Assembly: GCA_905221605.1 (NCBI GenBank)
Contig: CAJNDS010002490.1
Location: 21,001 to 85,000, forward strand
Source: Symbiodinium natans
Taxonomy: Eukaryota; Sar; Dinophyceae; Suessiales; Symbiodiniaceae
Direction of reading: 5' to 3'
DNA length: 64,000 bases
Shown: piece after piece, positions 49,018-59,749 of the stretch
Numbering within the stretch: position 1 is the stretch's first letter
Layout of the letters: each line of letters opens with the position of its first letter
Made by a program: the position numbers and the translations under genes
Notes under the pieces: model-generated
What the model was told of the DNA's origin: nothing
The model's database searches: none
The model's input: the letters and a program-made list of their open reading frames with translations, nothing else

Positions 49018-49215
49018 GTAGTTCCTTTTTTGGGGTTTGTTATAGGGGACGCTGGTCTACTTCCCAGAAAATAGACTCTAGGGCTGCCCAGTAACCTAGG
49101 CTGAAAAAGGGTACCCTTTTTTGCTTAAAGGGGTTCATAAGGGAACCTTAACCCCCCAAAAAAAGGGAATAAGGGTACTACTGGGCATCCTAGGACTACA
49201 TAGGAGCCTTTGGGT
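49014..49215. repeat. MITE family P copy 2 with family C nested inside
   Basis: P begins ATGTAGTTCCTTTTTTGG and resumes as GACTACATAGG after 49193. A complete family C element (49083-49193, CTGCCCAGTAACCTAGG to CTGGGCATCCTAG) is inserted with CTAG at both junctions. Confidence 0.75.
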
Positions 49216-49217
49216 AG

Positions 49218-49310
49218 GGTTTATCAGCAAAAGCCAGCCAAGGATCCAGACGAGGTCCTGCTTCTGGCGAAAAGTCTGCTGGCACCTGACCCAAGACCCG
49301 AAAACCCTAC
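49218..49310 (+). CDS. Candidate exon, plus strand
   Basis: The plus frame reads YQQKPAKDPDEVLLLAKSLL then APDPRPENP. The minus frames are poorer. It starts beside the MITE P end. Confidence 0.4.
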
Positions 49311-49530
49311 AACTTGGGGTTTGGGGGTTGAGGGTTTATTGTTTGGGGTTTAGGGTTTGGGGTTTAGGGTTTGGGGTTTAGGGTTTGGGGGTTTAGGGCT
49401 TGGGGTTTAGGGGTTTTGGGGGGTAGCAGGGAGAGCCTTCTACGTGTAGGGGCCGTTAGGCTTGAAGGGTCTCAGGGTTTAAGGGCTCAGGATCTTTGGG
49501 CTTTCTATGTGATGTGTGGATTTTGGGGGT

Positions 49531-49672
49531 TCTACAAGTAAGTAGGGGGCCTGGGCGCCCCCTTGCTATGCAAACTGTAGTTAGGTAGGGAATTATAACC
49601 TGAATAGAAGGACTTATAGCCCATTTTAGGGCCCTTGCAACCCTACTTACATCTAGGGGCCCCTACACGTAC
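49531..49672. repeat. MITE family A copy
   Basis: CTACAAGTAAGTAGGGGGCC to CTAGGGGCCCCTACACGTA; complete. Confidence 0.8.
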
Positions 49673-49889
49673 CTGGCCTGGACGTGCCGAATTTTCTGAT
49701 GACATGGAAGTAGCCATAAAGCTCGTCACCCAAAACAAGGGAATTACAACCGAAGGGGTCAGGCGAGGAAAGCCCCTGTATCACAATCTAACCCCTAACG
49801 CTACCTAAATCCTAAACACTAAACCTCAAACCCTATAAGTCCTACGCCCGTAGCCCGTAAACCCTAAATCCACACTCACTTACAGTCAT

Positions 49890-50040
49890 GTTCGCCGTGA
49901 TCGCAGATGACAGGAATGATTTCCTCCAAGCGTCAATGTCCCGAACAACGGATCCCTATCCGAACTCTCGTCTCCGTACTCGCTGCTAGAGCTTACCTCG
50001 GGTTTCCAGCGTAGACCTTCCCACTCAACAACATCTGCCC
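49890..50040 (-). CDS. Candidate exon, acidic Ser-rich
   Basis: After a GGGCAG acceptor the minus frame reads VVEWEGLRWKPEVSSSSEYG then DESSDRDPLFGTLTLGG and stops. Confidence 0.4.
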
Positions 50041-50489
50041 TAAATCTTAAAACTCCTAAATAGGAAGCCCTAGACTCCAAATCACAAACCCTAAACTCTC
50101 ATTATCAAGCCCAAAACGCTTAACCCCAAACCCTGAACCCCCAAAACCAACACCGAGAAGCCACGGACGAATCCGTTGCAGTTCGAGCGATGCCCTTGTA
50201 CTCCCAAAGGCTCCCAAGGTTCTCCGGGTTTAGGGTTTAGGGTTTAGGGTTTAGGGTTTAGGGTTTAGGGTTTAGGGTTTGAGGTTTAGGGTTTAGGGTT
50301 TTAGGGTTTAGGTTTTTGGGTTGGGTCTAGGGTTTATAAGGTTCAAGCATGATTTCGTACGGGTCCCTGAGATTTCGCATGCCCCCCCACCCCCTCACTT
50401 GCGGAAGGACCCTGGGACCGGAATCTCCCAAACCCCAAAGGGTTTAGGGTTTAGGATTTAGCGTTTAGGGTTTAGGGCTTAGGGTTTAG

Positions 50490-50575
50490 GGTTGGCCTCC
50501 ACTTGTACGCCAGCGCCCACGGCTGCCTGGGCTTACTTTAAAGTTGACGGGCAAGTTGGAAAAGGGTTGCAACTA
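50490..50575 (+). CDS. Candidate exon, plus strand
   Basis: The plus frame reads STCTPAPTAAWAYFKVDGQV then GKGLQLDP. Telomeric tracts lie on both sides. Confidence 0.3.
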
Positions 50576-50769
50576 GATCCCATTAGGGTTTAGGGTTTAG
50601 GGTTTAGGGTTTAGGGTTTAGGGTTTAGGGTTTAGGGTTTAGGGTAAGTCATCTAGGAAAAAAAGGACGCGACTCTTATGCTACCTTGCTTTGCTTCAAG
50701 GGATTTCAAAAGGGAAGCGAACTTCCCCAACAAAACAAAGGGCACTCCTGGTCTCTCTCTCTATCTCTG

Positions 50770-50889
50770 TCTATATATATATATATATATATTAGGTATA
50801 TATATATATATATATGTTTACATATATATGTATATATATGTATATAATATGTATATATATATGTATATATATATATATGTATATATATG

Positions 50890-50921
<32 letters not shown>

Positions 50922-50960
50922 TATATTAGGTATATACATGTATATCTGTATATATGTCTG
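50770..50960. repeat. TA/TATG microsatellite, about 180 bp
   Basis: TATATATA and TATATATG units with two TATTAGGTATATA interruptions. Self-complementary, so frames on both strands are Tyr-Ile repeats and were rejected. Confidence 0.95.
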
Positions 50961-50974
50961 GACATACCCTAGCC

Positions 50975-51150
50975 TCTTGTTTTTTTGAACTCCAGTACTG
51001 CGTAATAGCCAATCGTGTGTAATATAGGCTTCCTTGCTTTAAGGGACATCAGGTGCAGGCAGCGCTCAGCTTGTGTCGTAGGCCCTGGGAAAGCTCCCCC
51101 AAGAAAAGCCAAAACCTTGCGGCCTGAGAATTCCACCATGTTGCTTCTGA
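50975..51150 (-). CDS. Candidate exon, unknown protein
   Basis: After TCTCAG the minus frame reads [20 protein letters not shown] then [20 protein letters not shown] and [10 protein letters not shown]. About 55 residues; no family recognised. Confidence 0.45.
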
Positions 51151-51359
51151 GACTTTGGCACCCCAAACCCTAAACCCTCAACCCTCCAAATCCCAACCCA
51201 AAACCATAAACCCTAAACCCTATACCCTAAACCCTATACCCTAAACCCTAAACGTTTGGGGGGGGGGGGGTTTCAGGGGTTTAGGAAGTAGAGGGGCTTG
51301 GAGCATAGGACAGGCCTTCACCTGCTCAGGGTATCTAAGCCACTTCAAAAAAGGACTAG

Positions 51360-51471
51360 GCTGCCCAGTAACCAAGGCTTAAAAAGGGTGCCCTTTTTTT
51401 GCTTAAAGGGGTTTATAAGGGAACCTAAACCCCCCAAAAAAAAGGAATAAGGGCACTACTGGGCATCCTAG
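51360..51471. repeat. MITE family C copy 5
   Basis: GCTGCCCAGTAACCAAGG to CTACTGGGCATCCTAG; full length. Confidence 0.8.
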
Positions 51472-51589
51472 TTTAGGAGGTGTAGGTAGTCTTGCAGGGG
51501 AGGGCCCTCCCAAGCAAACATTTGAACTGAATACTTGATCTACAGGTAAAGGCAGTTACTTGTGGTTCCCTTGCAATTCTACTTATAAC

Positions 51590-51756
51590 TAAACACCTTC
51601 CTTCAAGGGACTAAAGGAGGGACCCTTAGAAGGGACTTTTGGGGGGTTATTTAGGGGCCACTTAGGCATATAGGGACTATATAAGGTATATATAGGGGTC
51701 AGAAAGGAGAATAAAGATTAAGGCTCCCTTCTAGGGGTCCCTCCTTTGACCTCTTC
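51590..51756. repeat. Hairpin element (family S)
   Basis: AAAGGAGGGACCCTTAGAAGGGA and the complementary TCCCTTCTAGGGGTCCCTCCTTT enclose an AT-rich loop. A related arm is at 53128-53155. Confidence 0.7.
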
Positions 51757-51850
51757 ATGTAGGGATTCCACTCAATCCAGCTGGGCGGCTCGGCGTTGCA
51801 GGTCTTGCCTTCCCATAGCTCTGCGATCGACTCCTTGGACGAAGCCTCTC
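51757..51850 (-). CDS. Exon, unknown protein
   Basis: The minus frame reads ASSKESIAELWEGKTCNAEP then PSWIEWNPY, running into the family S hairpin at its 3' side. Strongly protein-like, with three Trp. Confidence 0.5.
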
Positions 51851-52289
51851 ACCCACCGCCAGCCCTCCCTCAATCCTAAACCCTAAACCCTAAATCCTAA
51901 ACCCTAAACCCTAAACCCCAAGCCCTAAACCCCAAACACGCAAATCCTGAAATCCCCTGCGGCCCCTGCATGCCCCCCAACACACCGAGCCCGTAAGCAA
52001 CTAGGGAAGGAGGGCTTGAAAGGAATCGAGTTGAGCTAGGTTTCAGGGGTTTGGGGCTGATAAGGCGAAGGGTTCAGGGCTGATCCCTACAAGAAGAACC
52101 TGGTTTCGCAAGCTCCTGCCCTCCTTCCCCCTAAACCCTAAACCCTAAACCCTAAACCCTCAACGCTCAAACGTAAACCGAAGGCAAAAAGTCCCACCCT
52201 GGAGCCCTTTTGAGGGGGTATAGTGTACAGCTCGGATGGCCCCTAAGACCCTCCGAAAAACAAAAAAGTTTTACTTCGAACATCCCCAC

Positions 52290-52710
52290 CTTCAGGGAGT
52301 CTCTGGGGTTGGGCACTCCGGGGAGCCTCTGGGGTTGGGCATTTCAGGGCGTCTCTGCGGTTGGGCACTTCAGGGAGTCTCTGGGGGCACTCCATGGACT
52401 CCAGGGTCTCTGGGGTTGGGCACTCCTGGTGTTTCTGAGTAGAGTTCCGGGCGAGGGAAGAGTTGAGTTTAAAATCCAACAACCCCACACCGAAGGTGGG
52501 GAAAAACATCCTCAAGTTGAGCCCAGAAAGAGTTTGGGGCTTGGGGTTTAGGATTTAAATATCCCAAGCACCTACCTAGATAGAGTTTAAGGTAATTCGG
52601 GCAACTCTTCTTCTCGCCCGGTCTACTCCTCGCTCATCCCTGGAGTGTCCAACCCCAAATTGTCCCTGGAGTGCCCAACTATAGAGTGTCCCTGGAGTGC
52701 CCAACCCGGG
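52290..52710. mobile_element. Fold-back element with repeat-built arms
   Basis: The left arm has about five AGTCTCTGGGGTTGGGCACT units (52295-52440). The right arm has three inverted CCTGGAGTGCCCAACC units (52637-52710). Inner arms are CCGGGCGAGGGAAGAGTTG (52447-52465) against GCAACTCTTCTTCTCGCCCG (52601-52620). The open frames across it follow the repeat and are rejected. Confidence 0.65.
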
Positions 52711-52799
52711 GGCGAGTACTACTACCAAAATGGTATCCTGCCACCAAAAACTACCTTACCTTGTTGGAGCACGTCACCATGCAAGTCGGCGGGCGTGAG

Positions 52800-52885
52800 G
52801 GGGAGTAATAACCTGAAAAGTAGGACTCATAACCCAATTTAGGGCCTGAACACCCCCATTTATACCTAGGGGACGCTACATGTAA
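52800..52885. repeat. MITE family A, right two-thirds
   Basis: GTAATAACCTGAAAAGTAGG to CTAGGGGACGCTACATGTA. Confidence 0.6.
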
Positions 52886-52961
52886 ACCCCAAACCCTAAA
52901 CCCCATAAACCCTATCAACCCTAGACCCTAGACCCTAAACCCTAAGCCCTCAGGACTCCGC

Positions 52962-53032
52962 GCCTCGCGCCCATCCACGCGAAGGGCGGCCAGCAGCGGA
53001 AACGAAGTGGAGCCAGCGAGCTGACCCAGGGG
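52962..53032 (-). CDS. Candidate exon, unknown protein
   Basis: The minus frame reads PLGQLAGSTSFPLLAALRVD then GREARSP. A GC-rich island between repeats. Confidence 0.4.
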
Positions 53033-53683
53033 GCGACTATGGGGTTGAGGGATTAGGGTTTAAGGTTTAGGGTTTAGGGTTTAGGGTTTAGGGCTGAAGG
53101 TCGGCTGCTTGAAGGTTCATGTGTATCAAGGGACTGAAGGAGGGATCCTAGGGGTCTTTCCTGATACCCCTGAAGTTTAGGGGTTATGTAGGGTTTGGGT
53201 TTATGGCGGCTCCAATTGTGAGATTGTGCACGTAGAAAACTCGGCTCCCAGCCCCCCCCCCCCTGCAAACAACTTGACTTCAACTCTGCAACCCCCTGCC
53301 TCTGCACCCCCCCCCCCCCCCCCCCCGCCAAACAGTTACACTTGCTGGTTCTATGACGGAGTGAGGTACCCCATATCCCCTTTAAGGGATTATGTAGGGT
53401 ACCTAATTCCCCCATTCCCTACTAAGAACCAGGGATACAGTGTTCTGAGTAGCTCGCCAAAGTTGACTATTAGGAAATGAGGGGGTCAGACTGGGTCAGA
53501 TGCCCCCCCCTTCAAGGTATCGAGGGGAAATAGAAGGTGCCTGATTCCTTTTGTTCCCGAGTAGGAACCAGTCCCTAAACCCTAAAGCCCAAACCCTAAA
53601 CCCTAAACCCTAAACCCTAAACCCTGAACCCTAAACCCTAAACCCTAGACCCTAGACCCTAAACCCTCAACACAGCAGCCGGC

Positions 53684-53768
53684 GGACCGCCCGAGATAGG
53701 GCTGACTGTGTTTCTGCCAGCGCGGCCGTCTCCATTGCATGGCTGGTGAAGCGTCTACGCCCGCCCCG
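53684..53768 (-). CDS. Candidate exon, unknown protein
   Basis: The minus frame reads RRFTSHAMETAALAETQSAL then SRAVRRLL, an amphipathic helix. Flanked by telomeric tracts (53580-53670, 53775-53845). Poly-C stretches and short hairpins fill 53200-53580. Confidence 0.45.
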
Positions 53769-53924
53769 AACATGAGGGTTTAGGGTTTAGGGTTTAGGGT
53801 TTAGGGTTTAGGGTTTAGGGTGGGTTTAGGGTTTAGGGAAGGTGTACCTTGAACGCATTTAGGGTTTGAGGGTTTTAGGGTTGAGGGTTTGGGGGTTTAG
53901 GGTTTCGGGGTTTGGGAAGTTTGC

Positions 53925-54000
53925 GGACTTGAGGCCCCTGGAGGTAGGTGTACTGCACCAAGGTGCCAGCTCTTGGGCCGAGATTGGAGTCCAAGAATCA
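53925..54000 (-). CDS. Candidate exon, unknown protein
   Basis: The minus frame reads LDSNLGPRAGTLVQYTYLQG then PQVRKLP. The segment 54090-54360 downstream is open in three frames on both strands and is not assigned. Confidence 0.4.
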
Positions 54001-54785
54001 GAGCGTTAAGGGTGTTTTCGGGACTATAGGACCAATCTATGGGCTTAGGGTTTGGGGGTTTGGGGTTTTGTAGTTCAGGCTTTAGGGATTAGGCTTGGAA
54101 GGGCAACAGCCGCAAACTGCCTGCAACAACATGGCTGTTGAACCCTACCAGGACCAGATGCCCAACATACCAGAAGACAAGCACTCCGATCGTACTATGG
54201 GGACACACTACTCCATACTTCCACGGACCACATATTGAAGCTACGGTGACTCCATTTGTACTTGGCAGCCCTTTTGTGATTACGAAGTCTACGCAGTATT
54301 CCCTAGAAGCCCTGTTTACAATCCCCATAACCCACCTTACAAACCCTACTTACTAAGTCAACAGGACTTCCAAGTAAGACCCTGAACCCTAAACCCGAAA
54401 CGGGGCTTCCAAGTAAAGGGCACCATAACTAAGTCCCTGAGATCACCGGGCTGGCGTTTTCCGGCCGATGGACGCACGCGGCTTTTGGTGCGTATGTCTG
54501 GCAGTGTTTAGGGCTTAGGGTTTGGGGTCAGGATTTAAGGCTGGAGTGTTCGGATACAGCCCTAGGAGGGAGGGGGGGGGGGGTCAAGTGACTTGGGCTT
54601 TTAAGCACTTCCTCCATGATGACTTTGTGGCCCAAGCAAGTATACATTAGGGCTTAGGGTTTAGGGTTTAGGGTTTAGGGTTTAGGGTTTAGGGTTTAGG
54701 GTTATGGGCCGGCAGAGGCGCCAAGGAAGCCCAAACAAGGAGAAATGACTAAGGACGCCAAGAGGCCAACCTTGCTTTGGGCGTG

Positions 54786-55008
54786 GGATGTTCCCCCTGA
54801 TACAAACAGTCCCAAAAGGGTCCATGTACCTCTATGGTATATACTTGGGCCTTAAAGGGGTTCCCAAAATAGTAGCTTTAGGGCCCAAGTATGTACTACA
54901 TGGGTACATGAAACCTTAGCAAGTCCTTCGTATGGACTATAATAGGGGGTACTTATCATCCCTATGAGGGACTGTTCGGATAAAGTCGGATAAAGGGTAA
55001 CATCCCAA
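54786..55008. repeat. MITE family E copy 3 with nested palindrome
   Basis: GGGATGTTCCCCCTGATAC to AAGGGTAACATCCC. Inside it, 54818-54915 is a separate inverted repeat (GGTCCATGTACC and GTACTACATGGGTACATG, TACTTGGGCC and GGCCCAAGTA). Confidence 0.7.
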
Positions 55009-55014
55009 CTCTGG

Positions 55015-55160
55015 GTTCGTAAGCGTAGGGATAGCTCGACTTGATCGAGGGGATGCCTGGCAGTCGACGGCAAGCCGGCGTACCCTCGTTGGGGGCATAC
55101 GCGCGCTGCGTGGGAACCCCGACTGGCCAGCTGGTAGATCCCAGCGGCCTCAAGACCAAT
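55015..55160 (-). CDS. Candidate exon, unknown protein
   Basis: Two minus frames are open: GVPTQRAYAPNEGTPACRRL then SIKSSYPYAYEPRVG, or MIGLEAAGIYQLASRGSHAA. Coding on minus is likely but the frame is unsettled. Confidence 0.4.
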
Positions 55161-55565
55161 CATGAGATACCCCAAACCCCAAACCCTAAACCCTAAACCC
55201 TAGACCCTAAACCCTGAAAACCCACCACGAAAACAAAACGTTTCAGGGGAGCGTTGCGGAGGCTGTGGATTCCCGCCAGCGTAAAGGGTGCCTATTCTTG
55301 TTGGGAGGGTTTAGGGTTTAGGGTTTGGGGTTTGGGGTTTGGGGTTCAGGGTTTAGGGCTTAGGCTCTAAACAGAAGGAATACGTCCGAGCTCTGGGTCC
55401 TCCTTGTCCTCCTTGCCCTAAACAACAGCCCTAAAACCCAAATCCCTAAACCCTAAGCCAAAACCCAAATCCCTAAACCAGAATCACAGACCCTATCGAG
55501 CCCTCTCTGATTGCTCCAGTTGTCCTGAGTAAGCCCCAAAACCCTAAACCAAAATCATGAACCCG

Positions 55566-55688
55566 ACAAGTAAGGGGCCGCCTACTACACTAGCTTTAGT
55601 CAAGGGACGTATAACCTGAAAAGTTGGACGGAGAACCCAGTTCAGGTCCCTTATAACCCTGGTTGCAACTAGAGGGCCCCACTTGCAC
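55566..55688. repeat. MITE family A copy
   Basis: ACAAGTAAGGGGCCGCC to CTAGAGGGCCCCACTTG. Fragments of another copy are at 55740-55835. Confidence 0.7.
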
Positions 55689-56096
55689 CCTACATCCTGA
55701 ACTCTAACCCCTAATTAAACCCTAAACGCGGCACCCCTCTATAACCCTATTTAGTCCCCTAAACCCTAGATCCAAAACCCCTCACCCCTAAACCCGAAAC
55801 CCCTTTACAAACCTATTTAGAACTAGGGGCCCCTTCACCAGGACCCTAAACCCTAAACCCTAAACCCTGAACCCTAAACCCTAACCCCTAAACCCTAAAC
55901 CCTAAACCTCTCTGATATGGGGGGGAACTCTGCCACGCGTGGTGGCTTGCCAACTGCCCACTTTGCCCCGGCTGACGGGACAAGGTCAAGATTTCGCTGC
56001 TTTGGGGTTTAGGGTTTGGGGTTGAGGGTTTAGGGTCTAGGGTTCCTAAGTTCCTAAACCCTACACCCTAGACCCCAAAAATTAGGGCTTAGGGTT

Positions 56097-56218
56097 ACAA
56101 GTAAGGGTTTGCCTTACTATACTAACTCTAGCTAATGGAGGTATCAAAATAAATAGAAATACCCCGATTAAGGGCACTGAAAACCTTCCTTGTATCTAGA
56201 GGGCCCCTACGTGTAGGG
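56097..56218. repeat. MITE family A copy
   Basis: CAAGTAAGGGTTTGCCTTAC to CTAGAGGGCCCCTACGTGTAG. Confidence 0.65.
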
Positions 56219-56219
56219 T

Positions 56220-56353
56220 TGGGACGTTCCCCCGTCTACGAACAGTCCTTAATCGAGAGTCGAATGGGTGATACTATAGTGCCTCTTGAAGACTACCCTA
56301 AACCCTAAACCCTACACCCCTAAACCCCTCTTCGTATCAGGGGGAGCATCCCA
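56220..56353. repeat. MITE family E copy 4 with short telomeric insert
   Basis: GGGACGTTCCCCCGT to GGGGGAGCATCCC. CCCTAAA units at 56293-56330 lie inside it. Confidence 0.7.
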
Positions 56354-56611
56354 AGATGTACGGATAACTGGCGGAGCTCCTAATTATACCAACACGCGCA
56401 GACATTCGGCATACTACACGAGGAAGAGAGGAGAAAGATAGAGATGAAGATGGCCACCCTAAACCCTAAACCCTAGACCCTAAATCCTGAACCCTATTTC
56501 CTAAACCGAGACATCGAAAGAAATAGTAGCCTAAGAACGAAAGAAAGAGAGAAAGAGGCAGAGAGAGAGAGAGACTCGACAAAAAACACATTTGGTCATA
56601 GGGGTTTGGGG

Positions 56612-56842
56612 TTCTACAAGTATAGGAGCTCCTTACTATACGACTGCCAGCTTTAGTCAAGAGATTTTTAACCTAGACAGTAGGACTTAGAACCCAAATT
56701 AAGAGGCCTGGGAACCCTACTTTTGTCTAGAGGGGATGCCCCTACATTTAAACTGAATAGTCGGACTTAGAACCTAAATTAAGGCTCCTTAGAACCCTAC
56801 TTATAACGGAGGGGGGGGGGGGGGGCATCCCCTACATGCAGG
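56612..56842. repeat. MITE family A copy with partial tandem duplication
   Basis: A complete element (56612-56750). Then the block GTCGGACTTAGAACCTAAATTAAG...CCCCTACATGCAGG is repeated with a G run of about 16 inserted. Confidence 0.65.
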
Positions 56843-56914
56843 TGGTGGGCAGGGAGGCGCAGGTCTGAGGGTTTAGGGTTTAGGGTTCAGGGGGCTTAAG
56901 GCCATCTGGTGCGA

Positions 56915-57020
56915 ATTGCCTCGTCGGCCTCACCTGACTTTTCTGAGACCTTCTCCCGAAGAATTGCCTGACGCTGCCCTCGCCGGCACCATGGTGGTTG
57001 TCTTACCAGCAACTCTATTC
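56915..57020 (-). CDS. Candidate exon beside a MITE D
   Basis: Minus DNA after the MITE D CCGAG end is open in two frames. One reads QRQAILREKVSEKSG up to a GTCAG|GTGAGG donor; the other reads NPMNRVAGKTTTMVPARAAS. The donor is clear but the frame is not. Confidence 0.35.
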
Positions 57021-57028
57021 ATGGGATT

Positions 57029-57141
57029 CTCGGTAGCCCAGTAACCATATTACAATAAGGGCACCCCTTTTTTGGGCTGGTTACTTTATCAGGGAACCCA
57101 GAACCAAAACAAGTGTAAAGGGTACCGGTGGGCCACCAAGG
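57029..57141. repeat. MITE family D copy 6
   Basis: TCGGTAGCCCAGTAACC to GTACCGGTGGGCCACCAAG, with GGATTC direct repeats outside. Confidence 0.75.
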
Positions 57142-57186
57142 ATTCGCCTTGGACCGCGAAGGTTGTACCCTTGGGCTCGTTTACTT

Positions 57187-57300
57187 GGTTGCTGAGTTCA
57201 TAACCCCCCCCCCCCCCCAAAAAAAAAAAGGTGCACACTTTCAGTTTTAATAGGGGGTTATAGTATCCCAAAAAGTGTAAAGTGTACTCGGCTACTAGGT
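57187..57300. repeat. MITE family G copy 3
   Basis: GTTGCTGAGTTCATAACC to GTACTCGGCTACTAGGTT, with a C run and an A run in the left half. Confidence 0.75.
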
Positions 57301-57403
57301 TGAAGATCTCTAAGGGAATATGAAGGCCATATTCGGAGAACATGAAGGGGAACCTTTAGGCCTGCAAAACTTGCAGGGCCTGAGATATTCGGTTCCTGGA
57401 CAA

Positions 57404-57504
57404 AGGATGGCCCTTATAAAACCCTCTGAAAGATATTCCTGAATGTGATCCTCTTAAACCCAACAAGGGACAAGAACAAAGGCCCCAAGGGCCTACCTAG
57501 TAGA
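57404..57504. repeat. MITE family H copy 3
   Basis: AGGATGGCCCTTATAAAACCC to CCCCAAGGGCCTACCTAGTAG. The longest uninterrupted H copy. Confidence 0.75.
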
Positions 57505-57599
57505 GCCCTGAAGGAAACAAGACCTAAGTCCCTGAGAGGGAGTTCAGGGGTCTAGGGTTTAGGGTTTAGGGTTTAGGGTTTAGGGTTCAGGAATCAACA

Positions 57600-57760
57600 T
57601 GCCGAGAAGAATCCTGAAGTCACGAACTTGCGGGGGCATCTGGAATTGTTTGCTAAGTGCTCCTGCAGGTTTAGTTATGGTCGTCGGGGTTTCAGCCAAT
57701 TTCAGAAGCAGCTGGTCTTGCTTTCATACCTGCTAGGACGGTGATAATCAGCCGAAACCT
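57600..57760 (-). CDS. Two short exons joined by a possible GC-AG intron
   Basis: The minus strand reads LIITVLAGMKARPAASEI then GC...CTGCAG then GALSKQFQMPPQVRDFRILL. The frame is continuous if a roughly 45-bp GC-AG intron (about 57671-57710) is removed. No family recognised. Confidence 0.45.
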
Positions 57761-57834
57761 AAAACCCTAAATCCTGCCTGTACCTATCCGTTAAGCTCAA
57801 AAGAGCTCAAAAACCTTTCATAATAAGGCCTTTA

Positions 57835-57912
57835 GGCCCAAAAATCCTCAAATAAGAGTCCTCGGAGCCTCAGGCCCAAAAACCTTCAAATAAGAGTCCT
57901 TGGAGCCTTAGG
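57835..57912. repeat. Tandem duplication
   Basis: AGGCCCAAAAANCNTCAAATAAGAGTCCTNGGAGCCT is present twice in tandem. A telomeric tract follows at 57935-58025. Confidence 0.75.
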
Positions 57913-58196
57913 GCATAAGACTCTAAGCCACAAGACCCCAAACCCTAAACCCTAAACCCTAAACCCTAAACCCTAAACCCTAAACCCTAAACCCTAAAAC
58001 CCTAAACCCTAAACCCTAAACTATAAGCCCACCCTTGGTGCTAAAAGGCGAGGATTCCAGCGAACAGGTGAACACTGACTTGCCCATGCCCACTTCGCGG
58101 GCCGGCAGTATACCTGGTCCAGGGTTTTAGGGTTTAGGGCTTAGGGTGTAGGGTTCAGGCTTAAAACCCTACTGCAAAACCCTGACCCTAAGGGTC

Positions 58197-58348
58197 CATG
58201 AACTTAACTAGTGTGTACTTGGGCCTCAAAGTTAGAACATGCTTGGGTATAACCTAACCCCTCACCCTAACTCATGGACTTAAATAGTGTGTACTTGGGC
58301 CTCAAAGTTCGAACATGCTTGGGTATAACCTAACCCCTCACCCTAACT
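58197..58348. repeat. 76-bp tandem duplication
   Basis: CATGNACTTAANTAGTGTGTACTTGGGCCTC ... CCCCTCACCCTAACT is present twice with three or four differences. Confidence 0.9.
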
Positions 58349-58727
58349 CCTAAGCCCTAAACCCTAAACAAATGATGGCAAGCAGTAAAGAGCCCAAGTA
58401 CGCCCTATTCAGGCGCATAAGGCACTTAGAAGTAAGAACCCTAAACTCTGAACCCTGAACCCTAAACCTAAACCCTAAACCCTAAACCCTCAACCCTAAA
58501 CCCTACACCTACGCCTTGGGGGGATATAAAAAATACATCTTCGGAGCAAGAACTCTGAAACCACAACGCAAAAGCCTTAACACGCTGGAGGTGTCGGGCT
58601 CTTAGACTAGAGAGGGTTTAGGGTTTAAGGTTTAGGGTTTAAGGTTCAGGGTTTAGGGTTTAGGGTTTAAGGTTCAGGGTTTGGGCTTTAAGGTTTAGGG
58701 TTTAAGGTTTAGGGTTGAGGGCTGCTC

Positions 58728-58818
58728 AGGTGCCTTCTTCTGCCAATAACTCCAAGATCGAGCCAGTGGCACCATGAAGAGTCCCCTGAAACATTGCCCT
58801 TGTTCGTGGATGGCCATG
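58728..58818 (-). CDS. Candidate exon, unknown protein
   Basis: The best minus frame reads RTRAMFQGTLHGATGSILEL then LAEEGT and stops. A second minus frame (MAIHEQGQCFRGLFMVPLA) is open too. Confidence 0.4.
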
Positions 58819-58904
58819 ATGCCCTAAACCCTCAACCCTCCACCCTCAACCCTGAACCCAGCCTAAACCCTAAACCCTCAACCCTAAACCCTAAACCCTA
58901 AACC

Positions 58905-59020
58905 CTAAAGAGCACGTCGAAGGGACAGTGTAGTGCTTTGGGCTTTGTGAAGTGCACATTCGCGCGGAGTGCCTGGACGCTGCAACGCAGCACTAGCTCG
59001 CCAATGGAGCTGGCATCACA
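58905..59020 (-). CDS. Exon, unknown protein
   Basis: The minus frame reads CDASSIGELVLRCSVQALRA then NVHFTKPKALHCPFDVLF. It recalls the VHFxKPxA strand near the C terminus of some RNA methyltransferases, but the evidence is too thin to name it. Confidence 0.45.
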
Positions 59021-59489
59021 CAGGAGGATATGTCCTGCCAGTCAAGAAGCCCCTTTAATGAGGGTTTAGGGGTTTAGGGTTTACAGGGTTTAATTGTGAG
59101 TCCTGAGCAGGTGGTGATTGATCTTGGTTCGTGAGCAAAACGATGGTGACTAGCGCGCTCGTGCTTCACGTCTCGTACAGCAACGAACGTCTCACGCATT
59201 ATCAGCCACGCACATGCGCATAACCCTAAACACCCTCTATACATTCGAACTGAAGCCTGCCCTGGAATATCATAATACTCGAAATACATACAACAGCCTG
59301 AAGCCTGTGGCTTTTAACCTCCCTTTATGCCCAAACGTCTTGCGCTTAAGTCTTTGGGCTTTGAGTTTGAGCTTGGGCCTGGGGGGGGGGGGGGGGTATA
59401 TGAAGTAGGGTGTATATTCCTTGTATCCCCAAACGCACACCCAGTATATACACTCACCAATATATCACCAATAGCAGGAATATGACCCT

Positions 59490-59545
59490 AAACCCTAAAC
59501 CCTAAACCCTAAACCCTAAACCCTAAACCCTAAACCCTAAACCCT
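59490..59545 (-). repeat. Interstitial telomeric tract
   Basis: Eight CCCTAAA units. Another tract of opposite orientation is at 59938-60000. Confidence 0.9.
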
Positions 59546-59749
59546 GCTTCATCTAAGCCTCTGGGACCCTGTAAGCATCAAGCCTTGGATTGCTCACTGA
59601 CTCCGGCAGGCTAGGGTTTTAAAGTTAGGGGCCTAAGTTCATAGCGGGCACCTAGGCACTCCCCTAAAACAACAAAAACAAGTTCTGGGCAACAAACTTT
59701 CTTGACCGCTACAAGGATCTCTCTTCGCATAAGTCTAGATTCGCTCAAA

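Noticed and set aside
50678-50939. 83- and 77-residue frames on both strands
   Set aside because: Tyr-Ile repeats encoded by a self-complementary TA microsatellite.
52210-52551. 113-residue plus frame and 90-residue minus frame
   Set aside because: Both follow the tandem units in the arms of a fold-back element.
57146-57186. Micro-exon reading NEPKGTTFAVQG between two MITEs
   Set aside because: The DNA (CCCAAGGGTACAACCTT) closely matches the end of MITE family T, so it is probably repeat-derived.
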